The notes under the pieces are model-generated. The model had not been told where the DNA came from. It did no database searches and was given only the letters and a program-made list of their open reading frames with translations. A DNA stretch of 64,000 nucleotides from the NCBI RefSeq assembly GCF_024703995.1, contig NZ_JAMXQV010000040.1:1-64000 (forward strand), given 5' to 3'. Numbering within the stretch: position 1 is the first letter of the stretch; the number at the start of each line of letters is the position of its first letter. A program made the translations under genes and the position numbers. This DNA is from Amycolatopsis iheyensis. GTDB lineage: Bacteria > Actinomycetota > Actinomycetes > Mycobacteriales > Pseudonocardiaceae. Below are positions 26,923-34,927 of the stretch, piece by piece.

Positions 26923-27600
26923 GTGGAGACGACGGCGGCCGCGGTGGTGCTGGCCAGTGGCGCGGGCACCCGCGTCGGCGCGAAGCTGAACAAGGTCTAC
27001 CTGCCGCTGGCCGGCCGGCGGGTGGTCGCCTGGTCCCTGGACGCCTTCAAGCGCGTCCCCGGCATCGGCGTGCTCGTGCTCGTCATCCGGCCGCAGGACC
27101 GCGAACTGGCCGACGAGGTCGCCGGCGAAGACGTCGAAATCGTGCACGGCGGCGACACCCGCCAAGCGTCCGAGCTGAACGCGCTGCGCCACCTCGCCCC
27201 GCGGATAACAGGCGGCCGGGTCGACGCCGTGCTGCTGCACGACGCGGCCCGGCCGCTGGTCCACCCCGAACTGGTCGGTGCGGTGCTGGCCCGGACACGC
27301 GAGGACGGGGGGGCTGTGCCGGGCCTGGCCGCGGACGACGTCGTCGAGGTGGATGCCGGGCACCTGGTGGCCCAGGTGCCCGGCGCGATCCGCGTCCAGA
27401 CGCCTCAGGGCTTCCGGGCCGGACCGCTGCTCGAGGCCTACGAACAGGCCGAGCGCGAAGGTTTCCTGGGGACGGACACATCGTCGTGCATGGAGCGGTT
27501 CTCCTCCCTGCCGATCCGCTGGGTCCCGGGGGCGCCCGAGAACCTCAAGATCACCTACCCGCACGACCTCGTGGTCGCCGAGCGGTTGCTGGCCCGTTAG
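26923..27600 (+). CDS. ispD: 2-C-methyl-D-erythritol 4-phosphate cytidylyltransferase (IspD family)
   Basis: Forms CDP-methylerythritol in the non-mevalonate isoprenoid route. The 225-residue protein has VVLASGAGTRVGAKLNKVYLPLAG (nucleotide-binding Gly-rich loop and Lys), HDAARPLVHP, TPQGFRAG and the substrate-binding Asp in GTDTSS, then NLKITYPHDL. Start is GTG. In most actinobacteria ispD sits behind carD and is followed by ispF; neither is here, so this may be a second copy or a family member with a different sugar-alcohol phosphate. The reaction type (CTP transfer) is secure, the exact acceptor less so. Confidence 0.85.
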   Translation: METTAAAVVLASGAGTRVGAKLNKVYLPLAGRRVVAWSLDAFKRVPGIGVLVLVIRPQDRELADEVAGEDVEIVHGGDTRQASELNALRHLAPRITGGRVDAVLLHDAARPLVHPELVGAVLARTREDGGAVPGLAADDVVEVDAGHLVAQVPGAIRVQTPQGFRAGPLLEAYEQAEREGFLGTDTSSCMERFSSLPIRWVPGAPENLKITYPHDLVVAERLLAR

Positions 27601-28049
27601 GCGCACGCGGGTGGGCCGCCACCGTCGTCCCCCTCCGCCTGCGTGCTGCTCGTCGGCCGGATCGTGACGTCGTGGCGCGCCTCCGGCGGGATGTGGCACT
27701 CCGGCTGGGGCCGCAGCGCCTGCAGTGGCGCGCCCGGCGTGCCGGGCTCGGCCAGGGTGAGCACCGCTCGCAGCGTCCACACCGGGGTGGCGTGGTACTG
27801 CCAGGTGACCACCCGCGGGCTGAACACGTCGGTGCCCGGGAACGTCGGCACGCGGTAGGCGCTCGCGCGGTGTTCGTCGCGCAGGACGATGACATCCGCG
27901 CAGGTCGGCCACGTGTGCACCGCGGCGTAGATCTCCGGGGCCTCGCGGCCGCCGAACAGGTGCAGCACCCACTTGCGGCGCCGGAGCTCTTCGAGGAGTT
28001 CCTCGAGGACCGGGCCGTTCGAGCCGCTGTGCGCTGTGGGCGGGGACAC
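27597..28049 (-). CDS. Conserved hypothetical protein
   Basis: A product of about 150 residues with no recognised domain. After a disordered N-terminus it has VLEELLEELRRRKWVLHLFGGREAPEIYAAVHTWPTCADVIVLRDEHRASAYRVP, cut here into the helix, a beta-strand and the loop that together suggest a small alpha/beta fold, then an acidic C-terminal tail. Start GTG 28047-28049 is preferred to a longer ATG frame that would run through the GntR-type palindrome at 28091. Its stop overlaps the ispD stop by four bases. Divergent from the GntR gene, so both may be controlled from the same intergenic region. Confidence 0.65.
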   Translation of the reverse strand: MSPPTAHSGSNGPVLEELLEELRRRKWVLHLFGGREAPEIYAAVHTWPTCADVIVLRDEHRASAYRVPTFPGTDVFSPRVVTWQYHATPVWTLRAVLTLAEPGTPGAPLQALRPQPECHIPPEARHDVTIRPTSSTQAEGDDGGGPPACA

Positions 28050-28090
28050 ACTTTCGAGGGTAACTTGCGCACTAGAGCGCAGTCCAGCCC

Positions 28091-28104
28091 GTGTACTAGT
28101 ACAC
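28091..28104. promoter_or_regulatory. Perfect palindrome, candidate GntR/HutC operator
   Basis: GTGTACTAGTACAC is a perfect 14-bp palindrome of the GT-N-TA...TA-N-AC kind seen at GntR-family operators. It is centred in the 139-bp gap between the divergent hypothetical gene and the GntR regulator gene, 85 bp before the regulator start. Confidence 0.6.
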
Positions 28105-28188
28105 CTGGGTGGTTCTGAACAGGGCTTTGTCGGAGACACTCCGGCGTGCTAGAACACTTGTGCGTGAAGTCCGGCGTGAGGAGCCGCC

Positions 28189-28938
28189 TTGCCCACCCTC
28201 GACCGTCCTGAGCCGCCGTACCTGCAGATCGCCGGCCGCATCCGGGAAGACATCCTGTCCGGCCGGCTGCAGGAAGGCGACGCGGTGCCCTCGGCCCGCG
28301 AGATCGCACGCACGTGGGCCGTCGCCATGGCGACGGCCACCAAGGTCCTGGCGACCCTTCGCTCGCAGGGGCTCGTGCGCCCGGTGCGCGGCGTCGGCAC
28401 GGTCGTCGACCGCGGCGGCCTGCACCGCACGGCCCGCGACCGCAACGCCGCTTCGGCGCGCACCGGCCGCATCTACCCGCCCGGCCACTACGCGGTGATC
28501 CGCTCGGCGGGCCTCGAGCCCGCGCCCGAGCGCGCCGCGGCCGCGCTGGGTCTGGAGGAAGGCGCCCCGGCCATCCGACGGCGGCGCACCACCTACGGGC
28601 CGGACTCGCGGCCGCTTTCGACGTCGACGTCGTGGTTCGACGGCGTGCTGTCGGCCAAGGCGCCGGCGCTGCTGGTGCCGGAGCGGATCGTGGAGGGCAC
28701 CTCGGCCCACGCGGCCGCGCGCCTGGGCACGAAGATCGCGACGACGCAGGAACGGCACGCGGCCGGGCGCGCGGGCGAGGAGGAGGCGGCCGAGCTGGGG
28801 CTGCCCGCCGGATCGCCGGTGCTGCTGGGCCGGAGCACCTTCCTGGCGGCCGACGGCACGGTCGTCGAGTACGGTGAGTCCGCCGCCTTGCCCGACCACT
28901 GGGTTTTCTACGAGTACACGACTGAGGACGGCGAATGA
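28189..28938 (+). CDS. GntR-family regulator (HutC subfamily, UTRA domain)
   Basis: A 249-residue regulator. The N-terminal wHTH is clear: YLQIAGRIREDILSGRLQEGDAVPSAREIARTWAVAMATATKVLATLRSQG is present in pieces at residues 11-62, with the usual LRSQGLVRPVRGVGTVV wing. The C-terminal UTRA ligand domain spans about 95-245. It starts with TTG at 28189 behind GAGGAG. The last four bases contain the ATG of purC (ATGA), so regulator and enzyme are translated together. Autoregulation at the palindrome 28091-28104 is likely; the ligand is unknown, a purine-pathway signal is possible. Confidence 0.9.
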   Translation: MPTLDRPEPPYLQIAGRIREDILSGRLQEGDAVPSAREIARTWAVAMATATKVLATLRSQGLVRPVRGVGTVVDRGGLHRTARDRNAASARTGRIYPPGHYAVIRSAGLEPAPERAAAALGLEEGAPAIRRRRTTYGPDSRPLSTSTSWFDGVLSAKAPALLVPERIVEGTSAHAAARLGTKIATTQERHAAGRAGEEEAAELGLPAGSPVLLGRSTFLAADGTVVEYGESAALPDHWVFYEYTTEDGE

Positions 28939-29777
28939 AGCACATCCACGCGGGCAAGGTCCGTGACCTGTACGAGCTCGACGGCGGGGACATCCTGCTC
29001 GTCGCGTCCGACCGGGTTTCGGTCTACGACGTCTCGCTGCCGACGCCGATCCCGGACAAGGGCGCGCTGCTCAACCAGCTCTCGGCGTGGTGGTTCGAGC
29101 GGATGGCCGAAGTCGTGCCGAACCACGTCGTCTCGACGACCGACGTCCCGGCGGAGTTCGCCGGGCGCGCGACGCGCTGCAAGCCGCTGAAGATGGTCCA
29201 GGTCGAGTGCATCGCCCGCGGCCACCTCGCGGGCCTGGGCCTGCGCGAATACCAGCGCGACGGCAAGATCTCCGGCGTCGCGCTGCCGCCGGGCCTGGTC
29301 GAGGGCGACAAGCTGCCGGAGCCGATCTTCACGCCGACCACGAAGATCTCCGACACCGGCCACGACGAGTTCATGACGTTCGACGAAGTGCTCAACGAGA
29401 TCGGCGAGGACACCGCGAAGCGGCTTCGCGAGCTGACGCTGGAGATCTACACCAGGGGCGCCGAGCACGCGGCGGAACAGGGCGTGATCATCGCCGACAC
29501 GAAGCTGGAGTTCGGCTTCGACGTCGACGGCACGCTGACCCTGGGCGACGAGGTCCTGACGTCCGATTCGTCGCGCTTCTGGCCCGCCGACGAGTGGGAG
29601 CCGGGCCGCCCGCAGCACGCGTTCGACAAGCAGTTCGTCCGCGACTGGTCACTGACGACGGGCTGGGACAAGACCCCGCCGGGGCCGGAGATCCCCGCGG
29701 AGATCGTCGAGCAGACGCGGCAGCGCTACACCGAGGTCTACGAGCGGATCACGGGGAAGACCTGGGTCCGTGGGTGA
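28935..29777 (+). CDS. purC: Phosphoribosylaminoimidazole-succinocarboxamide synthase
   Basis: Step eight of purine synthesis: joins aspartate to CAIR with ATP to give SAICAR. The 280-residue protein begins HAGKVRDLYEL (ATP loop) and has the LPTPIPDKGALLNQLSAWWF block, VECIARGHLAG, FTPTTKI, KLEFG, and DEVLTSDSSRFWPAD, all diagnostic. It is the long form typical of actinobacteria and yeast. The ATG overlaps the stop of the GntR gene, and a small gene (29770) overlaps its own end by eight bases, so this is a three-gene operon. Not clustered with other pur genes in the window. Confidence 0.96.
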   Translation: MKHIHAGKVRDLYELDGGDILLVASDRVSVYDVSLPTPIPDKGALLNQLSAWWFERMAEVVPNHVVSTTDVPAEFAGRATRCKPLKMVQVECIARGHLAGLGLREYQRDGKISGVALPPGLVEGDKLPEPIFTPTTKISDTGHDEFMTFDEVLNEIGEDTAKRLRELTLEIYTRGAEHAAEQGVIIADTKLEFGFDVDGTLTLGDEVLTSDSSRFWPADEWEPGRPQHAFDKQFVRDWSLTTGWDKTPPGPEIPAEIVEQTRQRYTEVYERITGKTWVRG

Positions 29778-29982
29778 GTACGACCCGTACCAGCTGATCG
29801 ACGAGGTCGAGACGCTGCTGACCGCGCGGGGGCTCACCCCGGAGCGGGTGCCCGGGCGCGGCGGGGACCGGCTGGCCGGCGCCGGCCGCCTCCTGCGCGG
29901 GTTCGGGCTGGAGCCCCGGATGGCCCCCGAGGACGCGTTCGACCTCGGGGTGCCGTTCCAGGGCCGGATCAACCAGGACTAG
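29770..29982 (+). CDS. Small conserved hypothetical protein
   Basis: A 70-residue acidic protein starting MGEYDPYQLIDEVETLLTARG, with GRLLRGFGLEPRMAPEDAFDLG after a Gly/Arg-rich middle. No family recognised. GTG start eight bases inside the end of purC and a stop overlapping the convergent aldo-keto reductase stop by four bases. The tight fit on both sides supports that it is real. Its place after purC suggests translational coupling, but no function can be assigned. Confidence 0.6.
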   Translation: MGEYDPYQLIDEVETLLTARGLTPERVPGRGGDRLAGAGRLLRGFGLEPRMAPEDAFDLGVPFQGRINQD

Positions 29983-30968
29983 GGGCTCTTGGTCAGGCTC
30001 GCGTCACGCTCGACGACGTCGCCGAGGACGTCGTCGATCGCCTTGAGCAGGTCGGCGTCGAGCTTCTGGCCGGCGGCCTTGACGTTTTCGTGCACCTGCT
30101 CCGGGCGCGAAGCCCCGATGATCGCGGAGGCGACGTTCGGGTTCTGCAGCACCCAGGCGACGGCCAGCTGAGCGAGGGAGAGGCCGGCCTGCTCGGCCAG
30201 CGGCTCCAGCTCGGCGACGCGCTTGAGGACGTCCTCGCCGAGGAAGCGGGCGACCATGTTGGCGCCGCCCTTCTCGTCGGTGGCCCGCGAGCCGGCGGGG
30301 TAGTCCTGGCCGGGCTTGTACTTGCCGGTGAGCACGCCCTGCGCGATCGGCGACCAGACGATCTGGCTGAGGCCTTCGCGCTCGGAAGCGGGGATGACCT
30401 GGTCCTCGATGACGCGCCAGAGCATGTTGTACTGCGGCTGGTTCGAGACGAAGGGGATCTTCAGCTCGCGCGCGAGGGCGGCGCCGCGGGAGATCTGCTC
30501 GGCGGTCCACTCGGAGACGCCGACGTAGAGGACCTTGCCCTGGCGCACGAGGTCGGCGAAGGCGAGCATGGTCTCTTCGAGCGGCACGGTCCGGTCGAAC
30601 CGGTGCGCCTGGTAGAGGTCGACGTAGTCGGTGCCGAGCCTGCTCAGGCTGGCGTTGGCCGACTCCAGGATGTGCTTGCGGGAGAGGCCCTTGTCGTTGG
30701 GGCCCTTGGGACCGGTGGGCCAGAAGACCTTCGTGAAGATCTCGAGGCTCTCGCGGCGCTGCCCCTTGAGGCCGCGGCCGAGCACGGACTCGGCGGCGGT
30801 GTTGGCGTAGACGTCGGCGGTGTCGAAGGTGGTGATGCCGGCGTCGAGCGCGGCCTTGATGCAGGCGTGGGCCTGCTCTTCCTCGACTTGGGAACCGTGG
30901 GTGAGCCAGTTCCCGTACGAGATCTCACTGACGTTGAGGCCACTGCGGCCGAGACGACGAAACTCCAT
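29979..30968 (-). CDS. Aldo/keto reductase
   Basis: NADPH-dependent reductase with a TIM-barrel fold, 329 residues. Catalytic tetrad residues are visible: TTFDTADVYANT (Asp, Tyr), IFTKVFWP (Lys) and LYQAHRFD (His). The C-terminal SAIIGASRPEQVHENV holds the cofactor phosphate. Resembles the potassium-channel beta subunit-like branch (AKR6/AKR12), which reduces aldehydes and methylglyoxal. Substrate unknown. Monocistronic; the ATG is at 30966-30968. Confidence 0.93.
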   Translation of the reverse strand: MEFRRLGRSGLNVSEISYGNWLTHGSQVEEEQAHACIKAALDAGITTFDTADVYANTAAESVLGRGLKGQRRESLEIFTKVFWPTGPKGPNDKGLSRKHILESANASLSRLGTDYVDLYQAHRFDRTVPLEETMLAFADLVRQGKVLYVGVSEWTAEQISRGAALARELKIPFVSNQPQYNMLWRVIEDQVIPASEREGLSQIVWSPIAQGVLTGKYKPGQDYPAGSRATDEKGGANMVARFLGEDVLKRVAELEPLAEQAGLSLAQLAVAWVLQNPNVASAIIGASRPEQVHENVKAAGQKLDADLLKAIDDVLGDVVERDASLTKSP

Positions 30969-31034
30969 GGCCTCAGCCTAGGCGGTAATCGTTTGCTTTG
31001 CTAACGACCCTGGAGTGACTCCGGCCTCGGACAG

Positions 31035-31070
31035 CGAAAAGCCGGGCAGACCGCGTGGTCCGCCCGGCTC
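31035..31070 (-). terminator. Intrinsic terminator of the DUF3043 gene
   Basis: AGCCGGGCAGACC and GGTCCGCCCGGCT form an almost perfect stem around GCGT (31040-31069). On the minus strand it is followed by TTTT. It stands 13 bp after the DUF3043 stop. Confidence 0.88.
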
Positions 31071-31082
31071 TCGAGGCCAAGC

Positions 31083-31730
31083 TCAGTTCGGGATCGGGTC
31101 GCCCGGCTTGTACCGCGGCTTGGGCACCCGCAGCCGCCGGATCTGGGACGCCCGCACGAACGCGTACCAGCCGATCGACCGGCCGTTGATCGTCTCCTTC
31201 GGGAACTTCTCCCGGGCCAGCTTCGCGATCTTGCGGCCGTTCACGAAGCCCTCGATCGCCATCACCAGCAGCATCGCCGTGCACAGCAGCGTGATGTACG
31301 ACTGCACCTGGGGCAGCGGCACCAGCAGCGCCAGGAACACGATGATCGCCAGCGGCATGAACAGGCCGAGGAGGTTGCGGCGCGTGTCGACCAGGTCGCG
31401 GACGTACGCCTTCACCGGGCCGCGGTCGCGGGGCAGCAGCGCCTTGTCGTCGCCGCGCATCATCGCGTCCCGGCGGGCCTTGGCCGCCGCGCGGCGGTCT
31501 TCCTTGGTCTGGGGGTTCGCCTTGCGCAGTTCCTTGTTGCGCTTCATCGCCTCGCGCATGGAGGTGGGCGGCGGCGCCACCGGGCCGCGCTTCTTCGCCT
31601 CCGCGTCACGGCGTTTCGGCGTAGCCTTGCCCTTACCGGGCGTGTACGCCTTGCCGCCGACGTCGACGGCTTCGGTCGTCTCCGGCTCTTCGGCGGCGGT
31701 GTCTGTGGTGCTTCGGCGCAGGAACCTCAC
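31083..31730 (-). CDS. DUF3043 membrane protein
   Basis: A 215-residue actinobacterial protein of unknown function. A charged, Lys/Arg-rich N-terminal half (about 1-115, with many AKARRDAMMRGD type segments) is followed by two hydrophobic helices at about 120-140 and 147-165 and a basic tail. This matches DUF3043, nearly always found next to the HesB/IscA-type gene, as here, where the two are divergent. The start is a GTG at 31728-31730 without a strong ribosome site. Its role is not known; co-occurrence with the iron-sulfur carrier may be positional only. Confidence 0.85.
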   Translation of the reverse strand: MRFLRRSTTDTAAEEPETTEAVDVGGKAYTPGKGKATPKRRDAEAKKRGPVAPPPTSMREAMKRNKELRKANPQTKEDRRAAAKARRDAMMRGDDKALLPRDRGPVKAYVRDLVDTRRNLLGLFMPLAIIVFLALLVPLPQVQSYITLLCTAMLLVMAIEGFVNGRKIAKLAREKFPKETINGRSIGWYAFVRASQIRRLRVPKPRYKPGDPIPN

Positions 31731-31876
31731 CTCACCAGGGTATTGCAGGCGTCACGCCGCCGTTCACCAGGTCGATCGATGTGCGACCATGGTGGGGGAA
31801 CAGATCGGACGCCCCTGGTGTTGAAGACGTCAGCACGAGGAGTATCCGCAGCGAGTTCGAACTTAGAGGGAGTGCC

Positions 31877-32254
31877 ATGACGACCGCTGAGCACGCCGGC
31901 GCGACGCAGGCCGAGACCGCCGAGGAGACCCACGGCGTCACGTTGACCGACGCCGCGGCTTCCAAGGCGAAGGCCCTGCTCGAGCAGGAGGGCCGCGACG
32001 ACATGCACCTGCGCATCGCCGTGCAGCCCGGTGGCTGCGCGGGCCTGCGCTACCAGCTGTTCTTCGACGAGCGTGCGCTCGACGGCGACCTGTACCGCGA
32101 CTTCGACGGCCTCAAGGTCGCGGTCGACCGGATGAGCGCGCCGTACGTGACCGACGCCGTCATCGACTTCGTGGACACGATCGAGAAGCAGGGCTTCACG
32201 ATCGACAACCCGAACGCCACCGGTTCCTGCGCCTGCGGCGACTCGTTCCACTGA
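31877..32254 (+). CDS. erpA: A-type iron-sulfur carrier (HesB/IscA/ErpA)
   Basis: Carrier that inserts iron-sulfur clusters into target proteins. The 125-residue protein has the three invariant cysteines: Cys54 in PGGCAGLRY and Cys118 and Cys120 in GSCACGDSFH. The ATG at 31877 follows GAGGG at proper distance; the longer frame upstream is not credible. Next to the respiratory gene cluster of this window, whose QcrA protein carries a Rieske centre, and to lipA, both possible clients, although no specific link is shown. A perfect terminator follows. Confidence 0.93.
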   Translation: MTTAEHAGATQAETAEETHGVTLTDAAASKAKALLEQEGRDDMHLRIAVQPGGCAGLRYQLFFDERALDGDLYRDFDGLKVAVDRMSAPYVTDAVIDFVDTIEKQGFTIDNPNATGSCACGDSFH

Positions 32255-32259
32255 GTCCT

Positions 32260-32310
32260 GGACACAGCAGAAGGGCCCCGCACCGAGTGCGGGGCCCTTC
32301 TGCTGTGTCC
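32260..32310. terminator. Strong intrinsic terminator after erpA
   Basis: A perfect stem of about 24 bp: the arm GGACACAGCAGAAGGGCCCC continues into GCAC, a CGA loop follows, and the complement ends at 32310. No long T-run, but the length makes it very stable. It separates erpA from the convergent small gene at 32316 and could serve both. Confidence 0.85.
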
Positions 32311-32315
32311 GGGGG

Positions 32316-32486
32316 TCACACGTAGGCGTCGAGCTCCGCGACCTGCGCGTGGCACGCCTCGTCGACCTCCCACGGCTGGGCCGCCGAGCGGGGCCGCGGC
32401 AGGCTCTCGGCCTTGAGGGTCGCCGGGATGAGCGCACAGTCGGCGATCAGCTCGGACAGGGTCTCGGGTTCGGTGACGGCGTTCAC
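32316..32486 (-). CDS. Very small conserved-looking protein (56 aa)
   Basis: Read on the minus strand, a GTG at 32484-32486 opens a 56-codon frame ending in TGA at 32316-32318. The product starts MNAVTEPETLSELIADCAL and ends VDEACHAQVAELDAYV; it is acidic, with two Cys, and shows strong G/C bias at third positions, as real genes here do. It lies exactly between the erpA terminator and the divergent PfkB-kinase gene. No family recognised and no clear ribosome site (the start could be leaderless). Confidence 0.5.
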   Translation of the reverse strand: MNAVTEPETLSELIADCALIPATLKAESLPRPRSAAQPWEVDEACHAQVAELDAYV

Positions 32487-32634
32487 GATTCGTAACGCTA
32501 TTGATCCGCGACCGACTGGAGAAGCGGTACCAGCCGGTAGTGTCGGTTGGGCGTGCGCGAACTACCCGGACGGGTCATGACCCGGGGGTAACTTCGCGCC
32601 TTTTGCCGTGAGGTCGAGCACAAAGGAGCAGCCG

Positions 32635-33624
32635 GTGGCAGACAGGGCCAGGATCGCGGTATCCGGCAGTATCGCAACCGACCACCTCATGCATTTCCCG
32701 GGCAGGTTCGCGGAGCAGCTCGTCGCCGAGCAGCTGCACCGGGTGTCCCTGAGCTTCCTCGCCGACGACCTCGTCGTGCGGCGGGGCGGCATCGGCGCGA
32801 ACATCGCCTTCGGCCTCGGCGTGCTCGGTGTGCGGCCGGTGCTCGTGGGCGCCGTCGGCGCCGACTTCGCCGACTACCGCTCCTGGCTGGAGCGGCACGG
32901 TGTCGACACCTCCGGGGTGCACGTGTCCGAGGTCGCGCACACCGCGCGGTTCGTCTGCACCACCGACGAGGACCTCTGCCAGATCGCGACGTTCTACGCG
33001 GGTGCGATGGCCGAGTCCCGCAACATCGAGCTGCTGCCGATCGCCGAGCGCGTCGGCGACCTGAGCCTGGTGCTGATCAGCCCGGACGACCCGGAGGGCA
33101 TGGTCCGCCACGCCGACGAGTGCCGCCAGCGCGGGTACGCCTTCGCGGTCGACCCGTCGCAGCAGCTGGCCCGGATGACCGGCGAGCAGGCACGCGCGTT
33201 CGTCGCCGGCGCGAAGTACCTGTTCAGCAACGACTACGAGTGGGAGCTGCTGCTCCAGAAGACCGGCTGGACCGAGGCCGACGTGCTCGCCCAGGTCGGC
33301 ATGCGGATCACGACGCTGGGGGAGAAGGGCGTCGAGATCGTCGGCAAGGACGGCGTGGCCCTGCAGATCGGCGCGGTCCCGGAGCGCGCGAAGGCCGACC
33401 CGACGGGCGTCGGCGACGGCTTCCGCGCGGGCTTCCTGGCCGGTCTCGACGGCGGCCTGAACGTGGAGCGCGCGGCCCAGCTCGGCTCGCTGATCGCGGT
33501 GCTGGTGCTGGAGACCGTGGGCACCCAGGAGTGGACGTTCGACCGCGCGGACGCCCTGGCCCGCATCGGCGAGGCCTTCGGCCCGGAGGCGGCCGACGAG
33601 ATCGCGGTGGTCCTGCCCGCCTGA
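32635..33624 (+). CDS. PfkB-family carbohydrate/adenosine kinase
   Basis: ATP-dependent kinase of the ribokinase superfamily, 329 residues. It opens IAVSGSIATDHLMHFPGRF, then GGIGANIAFGLGVLG, and carries the catalytic DPTGVGDGFRAG near the C-terminus (the GxGD anion hole with the catalytic Asp). Closest by position and by its first block to M. tuberculosis Rv2202c, described as adenosine kinase (adoK/cbhK), so adenosine is the likely acceptor. The start GTG 32635 follows AAGGAG. The next respiratory and asnB genes also keep the mycobacterial order. Confidence 0.88.
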   Translation: MADRARIAVSGSIATDHLMHFPGRFAEQLVAEQLHRVSLSFLADDLVVRRGGIGANIAFGLGVLGVRPVLVGAVGADFADYRSWLERHGVDTSGVHVSEVAHTARFVCTTDEDLCQIATFYAGAMAESRNIELLPIAERVGDLSLVLISPDDPEGMVRHADECRQRGYAFAVDPSQQLARMTGEQARAFVAGAKYLFSNDYEWELLLQKTGWTEADVLAQVGMRITTLGEKGVEIVGKDGVALQIGAVPERAKADPTGVGDGFRAGFLAGLDGGLNVERAAQLGSLIAVLVLETVGTQEWTFDRADALARIGEAFGPEAADEIAVVLPA

Positions 33625-33749
33625 CACTCCTCGACGGAGGTCCGTTCCCGGGGCAAGATGGCGGTCGAGACGCCGCTTGGGGGCGGATCTCCACGAGGGG
33701 GAGTCGGGGGTGTCGTCCCTTCGTGCCGTCAGCACACGGAGGGGATTCC

Positions 33750-34334
33750 ATGAACATCGCCAAGAGACTGGCCGCGGCCGTCGCCGTCGCGGCCGGCCTG
33801 CTCACGCTGGTCGTCGCGCCGCAGGCGAGTGCCGCGGAGCAGCCGATCCCGGGGATCACGCTGCAGCCCTACGACGGGCCGGCGGCCGACCCGGACCACC
33901 CGGCCTGGGTGCTCCGCAGCGGGTGGACCGGCCGCTGCCTCGAACCGGACCTCGACCGGCTCTTCCAGAACGGCGGCGCGGTGCACCTGTCGACGTGCGG
34001 GAACACCGCCGCCCAGGCGTGGTACGTCACGAAGAACCCGGAGGGCTACTACCGGTTCCAGAACACCGTCGACGGCAAGTACATCGAGGCCTCGAAGTCC
34101 ATCCCGGGCGGCGGGGTCAACGGCACGCAGGTCCAGCTGTGGGGCTTCCTCGCCGGCGCGCAGAATCAGTGGTGGAAGGCGAGCGTGAATCCCGAAGGCT
34201 TCCTGCGGCTGCAGAACGCCCAGTTCGGCCGCTACCTGCAGGCTTCGAAGACCGTCCCGGGCGGTGGCGTGGACGGCACGAAGGTGGAGATCTGGGACTA
34301 CACCGCCGGCGCCACCAACCAGTTCTGGAAGTGA
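33750..34334 (+). CDS. Secreted RICIN-type beta-trefoil lectin domain protein
   Basis: A 194-residue exported protein. Residues 1-29 form a signal peptide ending in ASAAE. The rest is a single beta-trefoil with three repeats marked by QAWYV, NQWWK and NQFWK, which stand for the QxW motifs of ricin B-like domains, and by repeated GGGVNGT/GGGVDGT turns and YLQASK-like strands. No catalytic domain is attached, so it probably only binds carbohydrate at the surface or in the medium. ATG start with GGAGGGG ahead. A strong terminator follows. Confidence 0.85.
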   Translation: MNIAKRLAAAVAVAAGLLTLVVAPQASAAEQPIPGITLQPYDGPAADPDHPAWVLRSGWTGRCLEPDLDRLFQNGGAVHLSTCGNTAAQAWYVTKNPEGYYRFQNTVDGKYIEASKSIPGGGVNGTQVQLWGFLAGAQNQWWKASVNPEGFLRLQNAQFGRYLQASKTVPGGGVDGTKVEIWDYTAGATNQFWK

Positions 34335-34341
34335 CGTCCTG

Positions 34342-34384
34342 ACGCGGAAGGCCCCGCACCGGCTCGGTGCGGGGCCTTCCGCGG
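34342..34384. terminator. Terminator between lectin gene and zinc-ribbon gene
   Basis: GCGGAAGGCCCCGCACC pairs with GGTGCGGGGCCTTCCGC (34344-34383). Located between two convergent genes. Its core is identical to that of the terminator at 34928-34970. Confidence 0.9.
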
Positions 34385-34406
34385 TCCGGTCGGCCGACGC
34401 GCGGGA

Positions 34407-34865
34407 TCAGTCGGGCGAACCACTCGGCAACGACTTGCGCTCCGGTTGCGGAAGACCTTTGAGCACCCCCCGGATCTCAACCACGGCGCGCCAAGCCTGC
34501 TTCAGCGTGGTGCCGGCGAGCCGTCGCTCGAGGTCGTTCACCAGCACATCGATCTCGACCACCAAGCTGAGCAGCGTTTGGGACGTCGTCGAGTAGCCCG
34601 GTTGATCACGGATGTGCACCAGCGTGATCCGCTGTCGTTCGAGCACGCGCGCTATCTCGCGATGGTTCTTCGGCCGGTCGAGCGGTTTCAGCTTGCGGGA
34701 CAGCTGGTCCAGCTCGTTCCACACCTGGAGCAGCTCCTTGACGATCCATGGTGTGGGAATCGAATGGCGGCACTTTCCGCAGACGACCCTGCGGTTGCCG
34801 GCGTGTCCGGGAATCCGGTTCGTCGTTCCGCAGGCACGACAGTCGTAGGTCAACTGAGGGGTCAC
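34407..34865 (-). CDS. Zinc-ribbon protein of unknown function, atypical codon use
   Basis: A 152-residue product. The N-terminus has a two-CxxC zinc ribbon (CRACG and CGKC, 15 residues apart), followed by helices of coiled-coil character (VWNELDQLSRKLKPLDR, LLSLVVEIDVLVNDLERRL). No family recognised. The GTG at 34863-34865 is chosen because the open frame further upstream runs through a terminator. Codons such as GGA, ATT, CAT, ACA and CCA are much more frequent than in neighbours, pointing to acquisition. It is flanked by two hairpins of the same core sequence. Confidence 0.7.
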   Translation of the reverse strand: MTPQLTYDCRACGTTNRIPGHAGNRRVVCGKCRHSIPTPWIVKELLQVWNELDQLSRKLKPLDRPKNHREIARVLERQRITLVHIRDQPGYSTTSQTLLSLVVEIDVLVNDLERRLAGTTLKQAWRAVVEIRGVLKGLPQPERKSLPSGSPD

Positions 34866-34927
34866 GAAACCTCGATTCGCCGATCGTTGTGCGAACTTGC
34901 AGTCGGTGAGGCTCGTCCGGGCATTAC

